Positions 15,927 through 25,593 of a stretch of 64,000 nt of DNA are shown piece after piece; positions within the stretch are counted from its first letter, which is position 1; each line of letters starts with the position of its first letter. The notes beneath the pieces are model-generated. The model saw only the letters and a program-made list of their open reading frames with translations, was not told where the DNA came from and did no database searches. Made by a program: the position numbers and the translations under genes. This DNA is from Mycobacterium yunnanensis (lineage in GTDB: Bacteria > Actinomycetota > Actinomycetes > Mycobacteriales > Mycobacteriaceae): assembly GCF_025823185.1 (NCBI RefSeq), contig NZ_JACKVK010000001.1, forward strand, positions 186,001-250,000, in the 5' to 3' direction.

Positions 15927-16997
15927 CTAGATCTTCAGATCGGGATGCTCGGTGTAGACCTCGTCGATGATCGACATGTCGAACAGATCCTCTGCGGCGA
16001 TGTCCAGCTTGGCGGCCTTGAGCGCGACGATGTTCTCGTCGATGAGCGCCTGGGTCATGGTGAACAGGCCGTTGGCCTTGGTGTCGGCGGAGACCACCAG
16101 CCCGACCTGGGCCCTGGCCTCCTCGGTCTGCTCGGCGACGTCGAGGTTCTGGTCCTTGCCGTACACCTCGGCCGCCAGCTTGGCCGATCCCGCCGGGTCG
16201 GCGATCGCGTCCCGCCAGCCCTTGATCTCGGCCAACAGGAACGCCTTGAGCTTGTCGCGCTCGTTGTCGATGGTCTCCTGCTTCACGGTGAACGTCTCGG
16301 CCACCAGTGGCAGCTTGAAGTCGGCGAACAACATGGCGTGGTTGGGAAAGCCCTTGGCGGCCAACGTGATCGGCTCGTTCGTCACGTAACTCACCCAGCC
16401 GTCGACCTCGCCGTTGGCCAGCGGCGACGGATCGAACTGGGCGGGGACGACGGTGATCGCCTTGGAGTCGATGCCGTTGGCGTCCAGCAGCGCACCGAAC
16501 ACCAGCTGATTGGAGTCCTGAACGCCGATCTTCTTGCCCACCATGTCCTGCGGGGTGTTGATCGGCTTGGCTGCCGAGCTCACGATGGCGAAGGGATTCT
16601 TCTGATACGTCGCGCCGACGATCTTCGCGGGGAGCCCGTTGAGCACCGCCGGCGCGGTGAGCTGTGGCGCCGACATCCCGATCCAGATCTTGCCGGTGTC
16701 CAGGCCTGCCTCGACGCCCGTGCCGGCGGCGCCACCGGCGACGAGGTCCACGTTGCCGAACCCGGCGTCCTTGTAGTAGCCCTTCTCGAGGGCGAAGTAC
16801 TCGCCGGCGAATTCGATGTTCTTGATCCAAGACAATTGCACCGCAACGGTTCCGAACTTCGATCCGTCGGACGGCGTGCCACTGGCGCCCGACGAACCGC
16901 CTGAACCGCAGGCCGCGAGCACACCCGCTCCGCCTGCGGTAAGACCGGCCATGGCGGCGTAGCGGAGGAATTCCCGACGATGCAACGAAGGAGTCAT
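15927..16997 (-). CDS. ABC transporter substrate-binding lipoprotein, NMT1/THI5-like
   Basis: A 356-residue exported solute-binding protein. The N-terminus has a Tat-like RREFLRY motif and a lipobox LAAC followed by Gly/Ser-rich linker, so it is likely a membrane-anchored lipoprotein. The mature domain (QLSWIKNIEFAGEYFALEKGYYKDAG) belongs to the SsuA/TauA/ThiY group that binds sulfonates, nitrate, taurine or pyrimidine thiamine precursors. It is the last gene of an ATPase-permease-permease-binding protein operon. The ligand cannot be fixed from sequence. Confidence 0.88.
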   Translation of the reverse strand: MTPSLHRREFLRYAAMAGLTAGGAGVLAACGSGGSSGASGTPSDGSKFGTVAVQLSWIKNIEFAGEYFALEKGYYKDAGFGNVDLVAGGAAGTGVEAGLDTGKIWIGMSAPQLTAPAVLNGLPAKIVGATYQKNPFAIVSSAAKPINTPQDMVGKKIGVQDSNQLVFGALLDANGIDSKAITVVPAQFDPSPLANGEVDGWVSYVTNEPITLAAKGFPNHAMLFADFKLPLVAETFTVKQETIDNERDKLKAFLLAEIKGWRDAIADPAGSAKLAAEVYGKDQNLDVAEQTEEARAQVGLVVSADTKANGLFTMTQALIDENIVALKAAKLDIAAEDLFDMSIIDEVYTEHPDLKI

Positions 16998-17028
16998 CGT
17001 CGAAGACTAAGCGCCATCGCCGCCCCTG

Positions 17029-17832
17029 TCAGGGCGTGCTTCCCGCGTCGGGGCCGAAGCGTGCGAGCACGAGATTCTCCAGCACGCCGACCACCGCGTA
17101 GAGCAGGATAGACACGATCGTGACGACGGCGATCGACGCCCACAGCTCGTTGTACTGATATCGCGGAATGGCCTTGATCAAGCTGGAGCCCAAACCCTCA
17201 CCGCTGCCCAGCCATTCACCGATCAAGGCGCCGATCAGCGCGCCAGGCACCGAGATTCGCGCCGCCGCGAACAGGGACGGCAGCGCCGAGGGGATGGCGA
17301 CCCGGTACAGCGCCGTCCACCGATTCCCGCCGTAGGCCGCGACGAGTTCCTGGGCTTGCCGCGGCGCCTCGCGCAGGCCCGCCATGATCATCACCAGTGC
17401 CGGGAAGAACACCACGATGGACGCCATCACCGCCACGCCGACCAGGCCCCTGCCGAACACCAGGACGATGATCGGCGTCATCGCGACCAGCGGCACCGAC
17501 CGCAGCAGCACCGCGATCGGCAGCAAGGTGCGCTCGAGGCTGACGAACAGCACGAACAGTGCGGCGACTACCACCGCGGCGCCAATCCCCGACGCGAAGC
17601 CGATCGAGGCGTCGCGCAGGGTGATCTGAAGGTTGTCCATCAGGTTGGCCCGTGCGGTGTGACTGGTCGATCCCGTGAACAGATAGCGCCACACGTCGAC
17701 TGGCGACTTTCCGACCCGCGGCCCCACCTGAGGGAAGGCGACGAGGAACAGGTACCAGAGCGCGAACAGCAAGGCCATCGCGATGGCCAGCGGAGCCAGG
17801 AAGCGTGCGACGCGGCGCAGGGTCGAGGTCAT
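17029..17832 (-). CDS. ABC transporter permease (second of two)
   Basis: A 267-residue membrane protein, about six helices, BPD_transp_1 family. The EAA loop appears as ELVAAYGGNRWTALYRVAIPSALPSLF, which docks to the ATPase. Start at ATG 17832 overlaps the stop of the preceding permease (ATGA). It differs clearly in sequence from that permease, so the importer is probably a heterodimer. Confidence 0.9.
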   Translation of the reverse strand: MTSTLRRVARFLAPLAIAMALLFALWYLFLVAFPQVGPRVGKSPVDVWRYLFTGSTSHTARANLMDNLQITLRDASIGFASGIGAAVVVAALFVLFVSLERTLLPIAVLLRSVPLVAMTPIIVLVFGRGLVGVAVMASIVVFFPALVMIMAGLREAPRQAQELVAAYGGNRWTALYRVAIPSALPSLFAAARISVPGALIGALIGEWLGSGEGLGSSLIKAIPRYQYNELWASIAVVTIVSILLYAVVGVLENLVLARFGPDAGSTP

Positions 17833-18596
17833 CGCGAGACTCCGGATGACGCCGCGGTCCACGGCATGACGAGCCTGGCCACCACCGCGACCATCCCGTA
17901 ACCGACGCCCGCCATCGCGGCCGCCGCGATGGCGAGACCCCACGTGCGCGGCACGTCGTAGGACGTCTGCGCGGCGGTGAGCGCGACCCCGATGCCGCTG
18001 TCCACCCCGCCGAGGTACTCACCGAGGATCGCGCCGAGGACGGCCGACGGAGCGGCGATCTTCAGTGCTGCGAACGTGTTTGGGGCTGCCGCGAACAATC
18101 GAACCTTGGTGAACTTCTGCCACCGTCCGCCGCCGTAGGCCTCGACCAGGTCGAGGCTGGTTCGGTCGGCCGACCGCAGACCTGCCAGCGTGCCGACCAT
18201 CGTGGTGAAGAAGCAGTACATCGCGGCGAGGAAGATCGTCGGCGCCCGCCCGCCGAAGACGACGAGGATGATCGGCCCGAGGGCCAGCAGGGGAGTGCAG
18301 TAGCTCAGGATGGCGAGTTGGGTGGCCAGGGATTCGATGGGCGGGATCAGGACCACCAGCACGGCGAGGGCGATCGCGAGCCCGTTACCCCACAGGAAGC
18401 CCTGCAGCGCGCCACGCGCGGTGACCGCGAAGTTCGGCCCGTACAGCGCGAGGCCGTCGCGGGCCATGCCGGACACCACCGCAGCGGGCGTCGGGATCGT
18501 CCCGCCCGCGGCACCCGACGCGGCCAGCAGCCACCAGGCTGCGAGCAGGCCGATGATGCCGACGGCGCCGCCACGCCAGCCCGGTCGAGCGGTCAC
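17829..18596 (-). CDS. ABC transporter permease (first of two)
   Basis: A 255-residue membrane protein starting with GTG at 18596, overlapping the ATPase stop (GTGA). EAA loop: [28 protein letters not shown]. It belongs to the SsuC/TauC/ThiX-type permeases. The tight overlaps on both sides show a single transcript. Confidence 0.9.
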   Translation of the reverse strand: MTARPGWRGGAVGIIGLLAAWWLLAASGAAGGTIPTPAAVVSGMARDGLALYGPNFAVTARGALQGFLWGNGLAIALAVLVVLIPPIESLATQLAILSYCTPLLALGPIILVVFGGRAPTIFLAAMYCFFTTMVGTLAGLRSADRTSLDLVEAYGGGRWQKFTKVRLFAAAPNTFAALKIAAPSAVLGAILGEYLGGVDSGIGVALTAAQTSYDVPRTWGLAIAAAAMAGVGYGMVAVVARLVMPWTAASSGVSR

Positions 18597-19402
18597 GCGA
18601 TCCCTTGCGTGCCGTCGGCCCGCCCGAACAGCAATTCGACGAGGTAGTCGTGGATGCGGTGAAACTCCGGCGTACGCATGATGTCCGGGGTGCGCGGTCG
18701 CGGCAGGTCGACGGGCACCACCTCGACCACCCGTCCCGGTCGTGGGCTCATCACGGCGACGGCGTCGGACAGGAACACCGCCTCGGCGATGCCGTGCGTG
18801 ACCATGAGCGTCGTCGCGGGCTTCTCGGTCCAGATGCGTAGCAGTTCGAGGTTGAGGCGCTGGCGGGTCATGTCGTCGAGGGCACCGAACGGCTCGTCGA
18901 GCAGCAGTACCGTCGGCTTGACCACCAGGGCCCGTGCGATCGACACCCGTTGGCGCATGCCACCGGACAGCTGCGCCGGTTTGGCCTTCTCGAACCCCTC
19001 GAGCCCGACCAGCTTGACGAGGTCGGCGATCACGCCGGGCTCGACGGTGAGGCCGGCGACCTGCAGCGGCAGTTTGATGTTGGACACCACACTGCGCCAG
19101 GGCAGCAGCGCCGAGTCCTGGAACGCGATGCCGAGTTCGTGGTGCTTGCGGAGCTCGGTGGGTGACTCCCCGTTGATCAGTGCGGTGCCGCTGGTGGGTA
19201 GGTCGAGGCCGGCCAGGATGCGCAGCACCGTCGACTTGCCGCACCCCGACGGGCCGAGCAGGGCGAGGAAGGCGTCCTGCTTGGTGTGCAGGTCCACCGA
19301 CTGCAGGGCCTCCACCGTGCGGCGACCAGCCGTGAAGGTCTTGGTCAGCGCCGTGATGTCGATCCCGGTGGGATGGGGCGCCTTCGTCGCCGGATCTGTC
19401 AT
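18593..19402 (-). CDS. ABC transporter ATP-binding protein, SsuB/TauB-like
   Basis: A 269-residue ATPase with complete motifs: Walker [10 protein letters not shown] (about 53), Q loop FQDSALLPW, signature LSGGMRQR, Walker [13 protein letters not shown] and switch His in VTHGIAEA. Start at ATG 19402; a longer frame reaches 19465 but has an unlikely Cys/Pro-rich start. It is the first gene of the importer operon and is divergent from an F420-type oxidoreductase. Confidence 0.93.
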   Translation of the reverse strand: MTDPATKAPHPTGIDITALTKTFTAGRRTVEALQSVDLHTKQDAFLALLGPSGCGKSTVLRILAGLDLPTSGTALINGESPTELRKHHELGIAFQDSALLPWRSVVSNIKLPLQVAGLTVEPGVIADLVKLVGLEGFEKAKPAQLSGGMRQRVSIARALVVKPTVLLLDEPFGALDDMTRQRLNLELLRIWTEKPATTLMVTHGIAEAVFLSDAVAVMSPRPGRVVEVVPVDLPRPRTPDIMRTPEFHRIHDYLVELLFGRADGTQGIA

Positions 19403-19488
19403 GGTCGCCCAGTATGGGCACGGGCAAGGGAAAAGCGCACGCTGAGTGATGGGGAATGCGTCCACCGCGACGGTCGGTTGACCAAGGA

Positions 19489-20406
19489 ATGTCCACCGGA
19501 GTCGTGATCAATCCCAGTCCCTCTGCCAGCAACGCCGTCGACGACGTGATCGCCCAGGCTCGCCGTGCCTACGAGATCGGTGTTCGCCAGGCGTGGTTCT
19601 CCCAACAGTTCAGCCACGACGCGATCAGCCTGGCGGGTCTGGTGGGTGCAGCCGTACCCGGACTCGGTGTCGGGACGTTCGTCGTGCCGATCAACCCGCG
19701 CCATCCGCTGATCATCTCGACGTTGGCGCACACGGCGCAGGCGGCCTCGCACGGCAACTTCAGCCTTGGTCTCGGGCTCGGTGCGAAGGCGATCGAGTCT
19801 CAGGCGTTCGGGACGGCGTGGTCCAACCCGGCGGGCCGGTTGCGCGACCACCTGCAGGTTCTGCGCTCCATCTTCGACACCGGTGCCGTCGACTTCCACG
19901 GCACGGAGATCTCCGCCACTGCGCTCGACTGGCCCGTCAGCCTCGCCGGGGGTGAATCGATACCCGTCTACGTTGCGGCCATGGGACCCAAGGCCTTACG
20001 CGTGACCGGTGAGCTCGCCGACGGCACGCTGCCGTACCTGGCAGGCCCGCGGACGCTCTCGGAGTTCATCGTGCCGACCATCACCGACGCCGCGACGTCG
20101 GCGGGCAGGCCCGCACCACGAGTCATCGCCGCGGTGCCCGTCGTGGTGTCCGACGACGAGGAGGGTGCGCGCCGCATCGCCAACGAAGAGCTGACCTTCT
20201 ACGAGTCGATTCCGTCCTACGCGGCGGTGCTCGCCCGCGAGGGAGCCGACAAGGCAGGCGATCTCGCCGCCGTCGGCCCAGCCGAGGCGGTCCGACGTCA
20301 GCTGCAGCGGTATGTCGACGCGGGCGCCACCGACTTGGTGCTGGCCCCAATGCGGTCGGACACCGCTGACCCCGAACGGCTCTGGGAAGTCGCCGCCTCG
20401 ATCTGA
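19489..20406 (+). CDS. Luciferase-like F420-dependent oxidoreductase
   Basis: A 305-residue TIM-barrel enzyme of the luciferase-like monooxygenase superfamily, similar to the TIGR03564-type mycobacterial F420 group as I remember it. Visible blocks: [40 protein letters not shown] and [26 protein letters not shown]. It is divergent from the ABC importer across 86 bases, a layout seen with flavin monooxygenases and sulfonate importers, but F420 use rather than FMNH2 is an inference. Substrate unknown. Confidence 0.82.
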   Translation: MSTGVVINPSPSASNAVDDVIAQARRAYEIGVRQAWFSQQFSHDAISLAGLVGAAVPGLGVGTFVVPINPRHPLIISTLAHTAQAASHGNFSLGLGLGAKAIESQAFGTAWSNPAGRLRDHLQVLRSIFDTGAVDFHGTEISATALDWPVSLAGGESIPVYVAAMGPKALRVTGELADGTLPYLAGPRTLSEFIVPTITDAATSAGRPAPRVIAAVPVVVSDDEEGARRIANEELTFYESIPSYAAVLAREGADKAGDLAAVGPAEAVRRQLQRYVDAGATDLVLAPMRSDTADPERLWEVAASI

Positions 20407-20417
20407 GCCCATCGTGT

Positions 20418-21116
20418 TTGGATGACACGGTGGTCGAGCCGGACGCCGTAGACGAACAACCGCCCGCAATCGTGGCGGCGGACATCTCGGTGACGGGACC
20501 CTGGGGGCCGGTGTACGGTCCGCTGAGCCTCGAGATCCCGCGCGGTGGGCTCAGCGTGCTCCTCGCATCCCCCGGCGCGTGGCGCACCGCGCTGCTGCTG
20601 ACCCTGTCCGGTCGCATGAAGCCGTCGGACGGGACGCTGACGGTGCTTGGCGAGACCGACGTGCGGACCGTGTTCGCCACGTGCGCGCTGGCCGGGGTCG
20701 ACGAGCTCGACGCCGTCGACGAGTCGGTGACCGTAGGCGACCTGCTCACCGAGAAGTTGCGCTGGGACGCGCCGTGGTACCGACTGGTGCGCCGCGCCGG
20801 GGACGCCGAACTGGCCCGGGTGTGCGGCCCGGTCTTCGGCGCGCTGCCGCTACCCGAATTGCATTCCTACGTCGAGGAACTCGGCGAGCTGGATGCCCTG
20901 CTGTTGCGCGTCGCACTGGCCAACACGCTCGCACCGCCGCTGCTGGTGGTCGGTGGTGTCGACCAGCTGGCCGAGGACCAGAGCCGGGCCGAGTTGGTGC
21001 GGCGTCTCGCCGAACTGGGGCAACGGCAGACCGTCGTGACGACGTCGGCCAATCCCGTCCCCGACGGGTTGGGCGTTCGCACCCAACTACCGCTGGCCCA
21101 GAAGGATGGAGTGTGA
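20418..21116 (+). CDS. Degenerate ABC ATPase-like protein
   Basis: A 232-residue protein with the layout of an ABC nucleotide-binding domain but no working motifs. The Walker A position reads ASPGAWRTALLLTLSG, without the lysine; the signature position is LGELDALLLRVALANTL instead of LSGGQ; Walker B is LLVVGGVDQL, without the Asp-Glu pair. Flanking elements such as MKPSDGTLTVLGE and the terminal VVTTSANPV still follow the fold. ATP hydrolysis is unlikely. It overlaps the YhgE/Pip membrane protein gene, so it is probably that protein's cytosolic partner. The start is uncertain: TTG 20418 or GTG 20430. Confidence 0.75.
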   Translation: MDDTVVEPDAVDEQPPAIVAADISVTGPWGPVYGPLSLEIPRGGLSVLLASPGAWRTALLLTLSGRMKPSDGTLTVLGETDVRTVFATCALAGVDELDAVDESVTVGDLLTEKLRWDAPWYRLVRRAGDAELARVCGPVFGALPLPELHSYVEELGELDALLLRVALANTLAPPLLVVGGVDQLAEDQSRAELVRRLAELGQRQTVVTTSANPVPDGLGVRTQLPLAQKDGV

Positions 21117-21118
21117 CC

Positions 21119-23125
21119 ATGCTTGCCGGACTGTCACTGGGTACCGACCTCAAGCGTTACTCGCGGGGCGTGATGCCCCGGGTTGCCCTCGTCACGATCA
21201 TCCTGTTGCCCCTGCTCTACGGCGCGATGTACCTCTGGGCGTTCTGGAACCCGTTCAACGCGGTGGACAGGGTCCCCGTGGCCCTGGTCAACGAGGACCG
21301 CGGCGCCGTCGTCGGTGGGCAGGAGCTGCGGGCGGGCGACCAGGTGAGTGGCGCCCTGCTGAAATCCGGTCAGCTCGACCTGCATCAGATGTCGGCGCAG
21401 GAGGCGGCCAAGGCGGTCGCGGCCGGCACGTCGTACTTCTCCATCACGCTGCCGGAGGACTTCAGCGAGGCGATCGCGTCGGCGGCCACGCCCAATCCCC
21501 GTCAAGCCGAGCTTCGTTTCGACTTCAACGACGCGAACAACTACCTCGCGTCGGTGATCGGGCAGAACGCCTCGCGAGAGATCCTCACCCAGGTGAGTGC
21601 CCGCATCGGCGAGCAGGTGGTCGGCAAGGTGCTGATCGGTCTGACGGATGCCGGCGACGGGGTCAAGAAGGCAGCCGCCGGAGCCGATCAGCTGTCGGCC
21701 GGCCTGACCAGCGCCGACGACGGCGCGCGTCAATTGGCCACGGGGGCACACACACTGGCCAACGGACTGACCACCGCCCGCACCGGATCCGCGGCGCTGG
21801 CCGCGGGCGCGCACCAGTTGTCGACGGGCATAGGCCAGGCCACCACGCCTCTGATCGACACGTTGGACAGGGTGCAGCGGCTCGGCCTGAACCCCGACGA
21901 CGTGTCCGCTCTGGCGGCGCAGATCAGCGGGGGTGTCGCCACGGCGAGTGACCGCATCGCCGCGCTCAACGTGGACCACCAGTTGGCGGCCGGGATCGTC
22001 GACCAGGTCATCGGTGGCTTGCGGACCAATGCGGATCCGTCGGCGCGTGGTCTCGGCGAGGTGCTTGGCGGAGCGCAGAGACTGCTGAACTCCCAGGGCC
22101 TCGATCCGACGACTGACGACGGCTTGCTCCGGTTGCGTGACGGCGCCCAGCGACTGCAGAGCGAGTTCGGCGATCCACACAGCCAGCCACGGCAATTACT
22201 CACCCAGGCGCTGAACGGCCAGCTGAAGGCCGACGTCATCCGGTTGCGCGACGGCGCGGCCCAACTCGACAGCGGTGCCGCGAAACTCGACGCGGGTTTG
22301 GTGCGGCTGGCCGACGGTGGCGGCCAATTGGCGCGCGGGGCCGACCAATTGGCGGCTGGGACCCAGAAGTTGAGCGACGGATCCCGGCAGCTCGCCGAGG
22401 GACTGAACAAGGGTGCTGCGCAGGTTCCGACGTGGACCCCGCCGCAACGTGAGGCGGTCGCCCGCACGGTGGCGAGCCCGGTGGCGGTTCAGCAGCATGT
22501 CGCCAACGAAGCGCCCACCTTCGGCACCGGGTTCGCGCCCTTCTTCTTGCCGCTGGCGTTGTTCATCGGCGCGCTGATCGTCTGGATGTTGCTGACGCCC
22601 TTGCAGTCCCGTCCCATCGTCGCCGGCCTTGGCTCGCTGCGCGTGGTGCTGGCGTCCTACTGGCCTGCCCTGGTGGTGGTGGTTTGCCAGGTCGCGGTGA
22701 TGTACGTCGTCGTGCACGTCGGGGTGGGTCTGCATGCCAAGTACGCCCCCGCCACCGTCGCATTCCTGCTCCTGGTGGCGGCGACGTTCCTCGCCATGAT
22801 CCAGGCGTTCAACGCGGTGTTCGGCGTCGCCGTCGGCAGGGTCGTCACCCTGGCCTTCCTGATGTTTCAGCTGGTGTCCTCGGGCGGCATCTACCCGGTC
22901 GAGACCACCGCCAAGCCGTTCCAGATCATCCACCCCTTCGACCCGATGACGTACGCGGTCAACGGATTGCGGGAGTTGACGGTCGGCGGGGTGGAGTCCC
23001 GGCTGTGGGTCTCCATCGTGGCGCTCGTCGGGGTCCTCGCCGTGTCGCTGCTGGCCAGTGCCCTGGCCGCCAGGCGCAACCGGCAGTACACGATGGAACG
23101 GCTGCACCCGCCCATCGAGGTGTGA
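21119..23125 (+). CDS. YhgE/Pip-domain membrane protein (ABC-2-like)
   Basis: A 668-residue membrane protein. One membrane segment lies at about 15-40 (ALVTIILLPLLYGAMYLWAF), then a large outer domain of about 430 residues, then about six helices from residue 480. The outer domain contains many short repeats of the form x-LxxGAxxLxxG (for example LARGADQLAAGTQKLSDG), likely a long coiled coil. This is the YhgE/Pip architecture, related to phage-infection proteins and RND/ABC-2-like exporters. ATG 21119 is preferred for its GGATGGAG ribosome site; GTG 21113 would overlap the previous stop. The role is unknown. The stop is adjacent to the stop of the convergent aminotransferase gene. Confidence 0.85.
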   Translation: MLAGLSLGTDLKRYSRGVMPRVALVTIILLPLLYGAMYLWAFWNPFNAVDRVPVALVNEDRGAVVGGQELRAGDQVSGALLKSGQLDLHQMSAQEAAKAVAAGTSYFSITLPEDFSEAIASAATPNPRQAELRFDFNDANNYLASVIGQNASREILTQVSARIGEQVVGKVLIGLTDAGDGVKKAAAGADQLSAGLTSADDGARQLATGAHTLANGLTTARTGSAALAAGAHQLSTGIGQATTPLIDTLDRVQRLGLNPDDVSALAAQISGGVATASDRIAALNVDHQLAAGIVDQVIGGLRTNADPSARGLGEVLGGAQRLLNSQGLDPTTDDGLLRLRDGAQRLQSEFGDPHSQPRQLLTQALNGQLKADVIRLRDGAAQLDSGAAKLDAGLVRLADGGGQLARGADQLAAGTQKLSDGSRQLAEGLNKGAAQVPTWTPPQREAVARTVASPVAVQQHVANEAPTFGTGFAPFFLPLALFIGALIVWMLLTPLQSRPIVAGLGSLRVVLASYWPALVVVVCQVAVMYVVVHVGVGLHAKYAPATVAFLLLVAATFLAMIQAFNAVFGVAVGRVVTLAFLMFQLVSSGGIYPVETTAKPFQIIHPFDPMTYAVNGLRELTVGGVESRLWVSIVALVGVLAVSLLASALAARRNRQYTMERLHPPIEV

Positions 23126-24325
23126 TCAGGCCTTGAGCACCTGAAGCCTGGAGATGGCCTCCTCCATGGTGTCGTCGCGTTTGCAGAAGGCGAAGCGCAC
23201 CAGGTGCTTCCACTGACCGAAGTGGTCGGCGTCCGGATCGCAGAACGCCGACATCGGGATCGCCGCCACCCCCGCTCGCTCGGGCAGTTCGGCGCAGAAG
23301 GCCGTGCCGTCGTCGTATCCGAGGGGACGCGGGTCGGCGCACAGGAAGTACGTGCCGAAGCTGTCCAGCACGTCGAACCCGATGTCCGACAACGCCCCGG
23401 CAAGGCGATTTCGCCTGGCCTGGAACGAGTCTCGCAGGGAGCGGCTCCAGTCGTCCTCGTCGTTCAGCGCCTCGGCTACCGCCGGTTGGAACGGCGCGCC
23501 GCCGACGTAGGTGAGGAACTGCTTGGCCGCGCGGACGCCCGCGATCAGATTCGCCGGTCCGCACGCCCAGCCGATCTTCCAGCCGGTGACGTTGAACATC
23601 TTCGCCGCACTCGAGATCGTGATCGTGCGTTCGGCCATCCCCGGATAGCCGGCCAGGGGAACGTGGCGCCGTCCGTCGAACACCAGTTGCTCGTACACCT
23701 CGTCGGTGATGACCAGCAGGTCGTGCCGGACCGCGAGCTCGGCGATGGCGGTGAGCTCCGCGTCGGTGGCGACCATCCCGGTCGGGTTGTGCGGCGAGTT
23801 CACGATCAGCGCCCGCGTGCGGGGCGTGACGGCCCTGGCGAGGGCGTCGACGTCGATCGCGAATCCGCGGCCGTCGGCGACGAGGGGAACCGCGACCCGG
23901 TGGCAGCCGGCCATCGCGATGACGGGGGAGTACGAGTCGTAGAAGGGCTCGATCAGCAGCACGTCCGAGCCGGGTTCCACCAGGCCGATGACGGCCGCCG
24001 CGATCGCCTCGGTGGCGCCGACGGTGACCAGCACCTCGGTGTCGGGGTCGTAGGTGACGCCGTAGTGGCGGTGGCGCTGCGCGGCGATTGCCTCCCGCAG
24101 GGCGGGGATGCCCGGCCCTGGCGGGTACTGGTTGACGCCCTGGGCGATCGCATTCTCGGCGGTCTTCAGCATCGCCGCAGGGCCGTCCTCGTCGGGGAAG
24201 CCCTGACCCAGGTTGACCGCGCCGATGCGTGCGGCCAATGCGGACATCTCGGCGAAGATCGTCACGGCGTAGGGCGCGAGCCTGGCGACCGGAGCCGGGC
24301 GCCCGGCGACATTCGGAATGACCAT
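23126..24325 (-). CDS. dapC: PLP-dependent aminotransferase, DapC-type
   Basis: A 399-residue fold-type I aminotransferase. The PLP lysine is in SSAAKMFNVTGWKIGW; NSPHNPTG and the C-terminal VRFAFCK arginine region are present. Length and the fadA neighbour match Rv0858c, annotated as N-succinyldiaminopimelate aminotransferase for lysine and peptidoglycan precursor synthesis. A methionine- or kynurenine-type aminotransferase of the same subfamily is the main alternative. Confidence 0.8.
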   Translation of the reverse strand: MVIPNVAGRPAPVARLAPYAVTIFAEMSALAARIGAVNLGQGFPDEDGPAAMLKTAENAIAQGVNQYPPGPGIPALREAIAAQRHRHYGVTYDPDTEVLVTVGATEAIAAAVIGLVEPGSDVLLIEPFYDSYSPVIAMAGCHRVAVPLVADGRGFAIDVDALARAVTPRTRALIVNSPHNPTGMVATDAELTAIAELAVRHDLLVITDEVYEQLVFDGRRHVPLAGYPGMAERTITISSAAKMFNVTGWKIGWACGPANLIAGVRAAKQFLTYVGGAPFQPAVAEALNDEDDWSRSLRDSFQARRNRLAGALSDIGFDVLDSFGTYFLCADPRPLGYDDGTAFCAELPERAGVAAIPMSAFCDPDADHFGQWKHLVRFAFCKRDDTMEEAISRLQVLKA

Positions 24326-24386
24326 GGTGCGAGCCTAGGTCCTCGCGGGTGGGAATGAATCCTGCGTTCGTGACGCTGACGGCGGC

Positions 24387-25490
24387 ATGACCTACGCGCT
24401 ACCGGCCGACGCCGCACTCCTTCGACCCGTCCGGATCGGCTATGCCGACGCGCGCAACCGGCTCTTCATGGCGCCGCTGACCCGATCCAGGGCGCAGGAC
24501 GACGGAACCCCGTCCGACCTGGCGGTGCAGTACTACACCCAGCGCGCGGCGGCAGGCCTGATCATCTCCGAGGCCACGGCGGTGTCGGCCTCCGCCAACG
24601 GCGCCTACCTGAATACGCCCGGCATGTACACCGACCGGCACGAGGCGAAGTGGGCAGAGATCGCGGAATCCGTTCACGAGGTCGACGGCCTGATGTTCGT
24701 CCAGCTGTGGCACGTCGGTCGGATGGGACATCCGGACATCAGCGGTGTGCATCCCGTCGCGCCGTCGGCCATCGCCGCCGACCTGACGACGCACACGCCG
24801 TCGGGCAAGCAAGCCCTGCCGGTGCCCCGCGCCCTGGAGACCGACGAGATCGCGACCATCGTCGACGACTTCCGCGCGGCTGCCCGCCGGGCCGTCGACG
24901 CCGGCATGGACGGCGTGGAGATTCACGGCGCCAACGGCTACCTGCTGCACGAGTTCCTCTCCGACGTGGTCAACCAGCGCACCGACCGGTACGGAGGGTC
25001 GCCGGAGAACCGCGCCCGCCTGGCCGCCGAGATCGTCGAGGCCGTCGCCGCCGAGATCGGCGCCGACCGGGTCGGGCTGCGCATCTCCCCGGGAAACGGT
25101 GCCGGTGACATGCACGAGGTCGACGACGTGGCCGCCTACGAAGCGCTGCTCTCACGGATCGCGCCCTTGGACATCGCGTACCTGCACGTGCTGATCGACC
25201 CCGACGTGCCTGCGTTCGGCACGTTGCGCGGGCTGTGGAGCGGCCCGTTGGTGCTCAACACCGGCCGCGAGGTCGACACCCGGTTCTGCCAGCTCGAGGA
25301 GCTCGCCGAGTGGGGCGTCATCAGCGCCGCGGCCGTCGGGCGCGCGTTCCTCGCGAACCCGGATTTGATCGACCGGCTGATCCTCGGCGCCGAGCTGAAC
25401 GAACCCGACGTCGCCACCTTCTACGCGCCCGGGCCCGTCGGCTACGTGGACTACCCGACCCTGGCGGAGGCGGAACTGAAGAACGCCTGA
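24387..25490 (+). CDS. Old Yellow Enzyme family alkene reductase
   Basis: A 367-residue FMN enzyme with a TIM barrel. FMN and substrate motifs are intact: MAPLTRSRA, the His/Asn pair in VEIHGANGYLLHEF and NQRTDRYGGS. The family reduces activated C=C bonds (enones, nitroesters, maleimides) with NAD(P)H. It is divergent from dapC by 61 bases and followed by a large inverted repeat. Confidence 0.92.
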   Translation: MTYALPADAALLRPVRIGYADARNRLFMAPLTRSRAQDDGTPSDLAVQYYTQRAAAGLIISEATAVSASANGAYLNTPGMYTDRHEAKWAEIAESVHEVDGLMFVQLWHVGRMGHPDISGVHPVAPSAIAADLTTHTPSGKQALPVPRALETDEIATIVDDFRAAARRAVDAGMDGVEIHGANGYLLHEFLSDVVNQRTDRYGGSPENRARLAAEIVEAVAAEIGADRVGLRISPGNGAGDMHEVDDVAAYEALLSRIAPLDIAYLHVLIDPDVPAFGTLRGLWSGPLVLNTGREVDTRFCQLEELAEWGVISAAAVGRAFLANPDLIDRLILGAELNEPDVATFYAPGPVGYVDYPTLAEAELKNA

Positions 25491-25502
25491 CCTCCTGCGT
25501 CC

Positions 25503-25554
25503 AACGTGACGCCACTGCGAAGAATCTTCGGATGTCTCGCAGTGGCGTCACGTT
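25503..25554. repeat. Perfect 18-bp inverted repeat with nested palindrome
   Basis: AACGTGACGCCACTGCGA (25503-25520) is repeated exactly inverted at 25537-25554 around a 16-base centre. A second, smaller inverted repeat, CGAAGA/TCTTCG, spans 25518-25530. It begins 13 bases after the Old Yellow Enzyme stop. It could be a strong terminator, a REP-like dispersed element, or a regulatory site for fadA. Confidence 0.8.
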
Positions 25555-25593
25555 CGGCGTTGGGCGTTCGGCGGAGACCGCTCCGCCGCGAAC

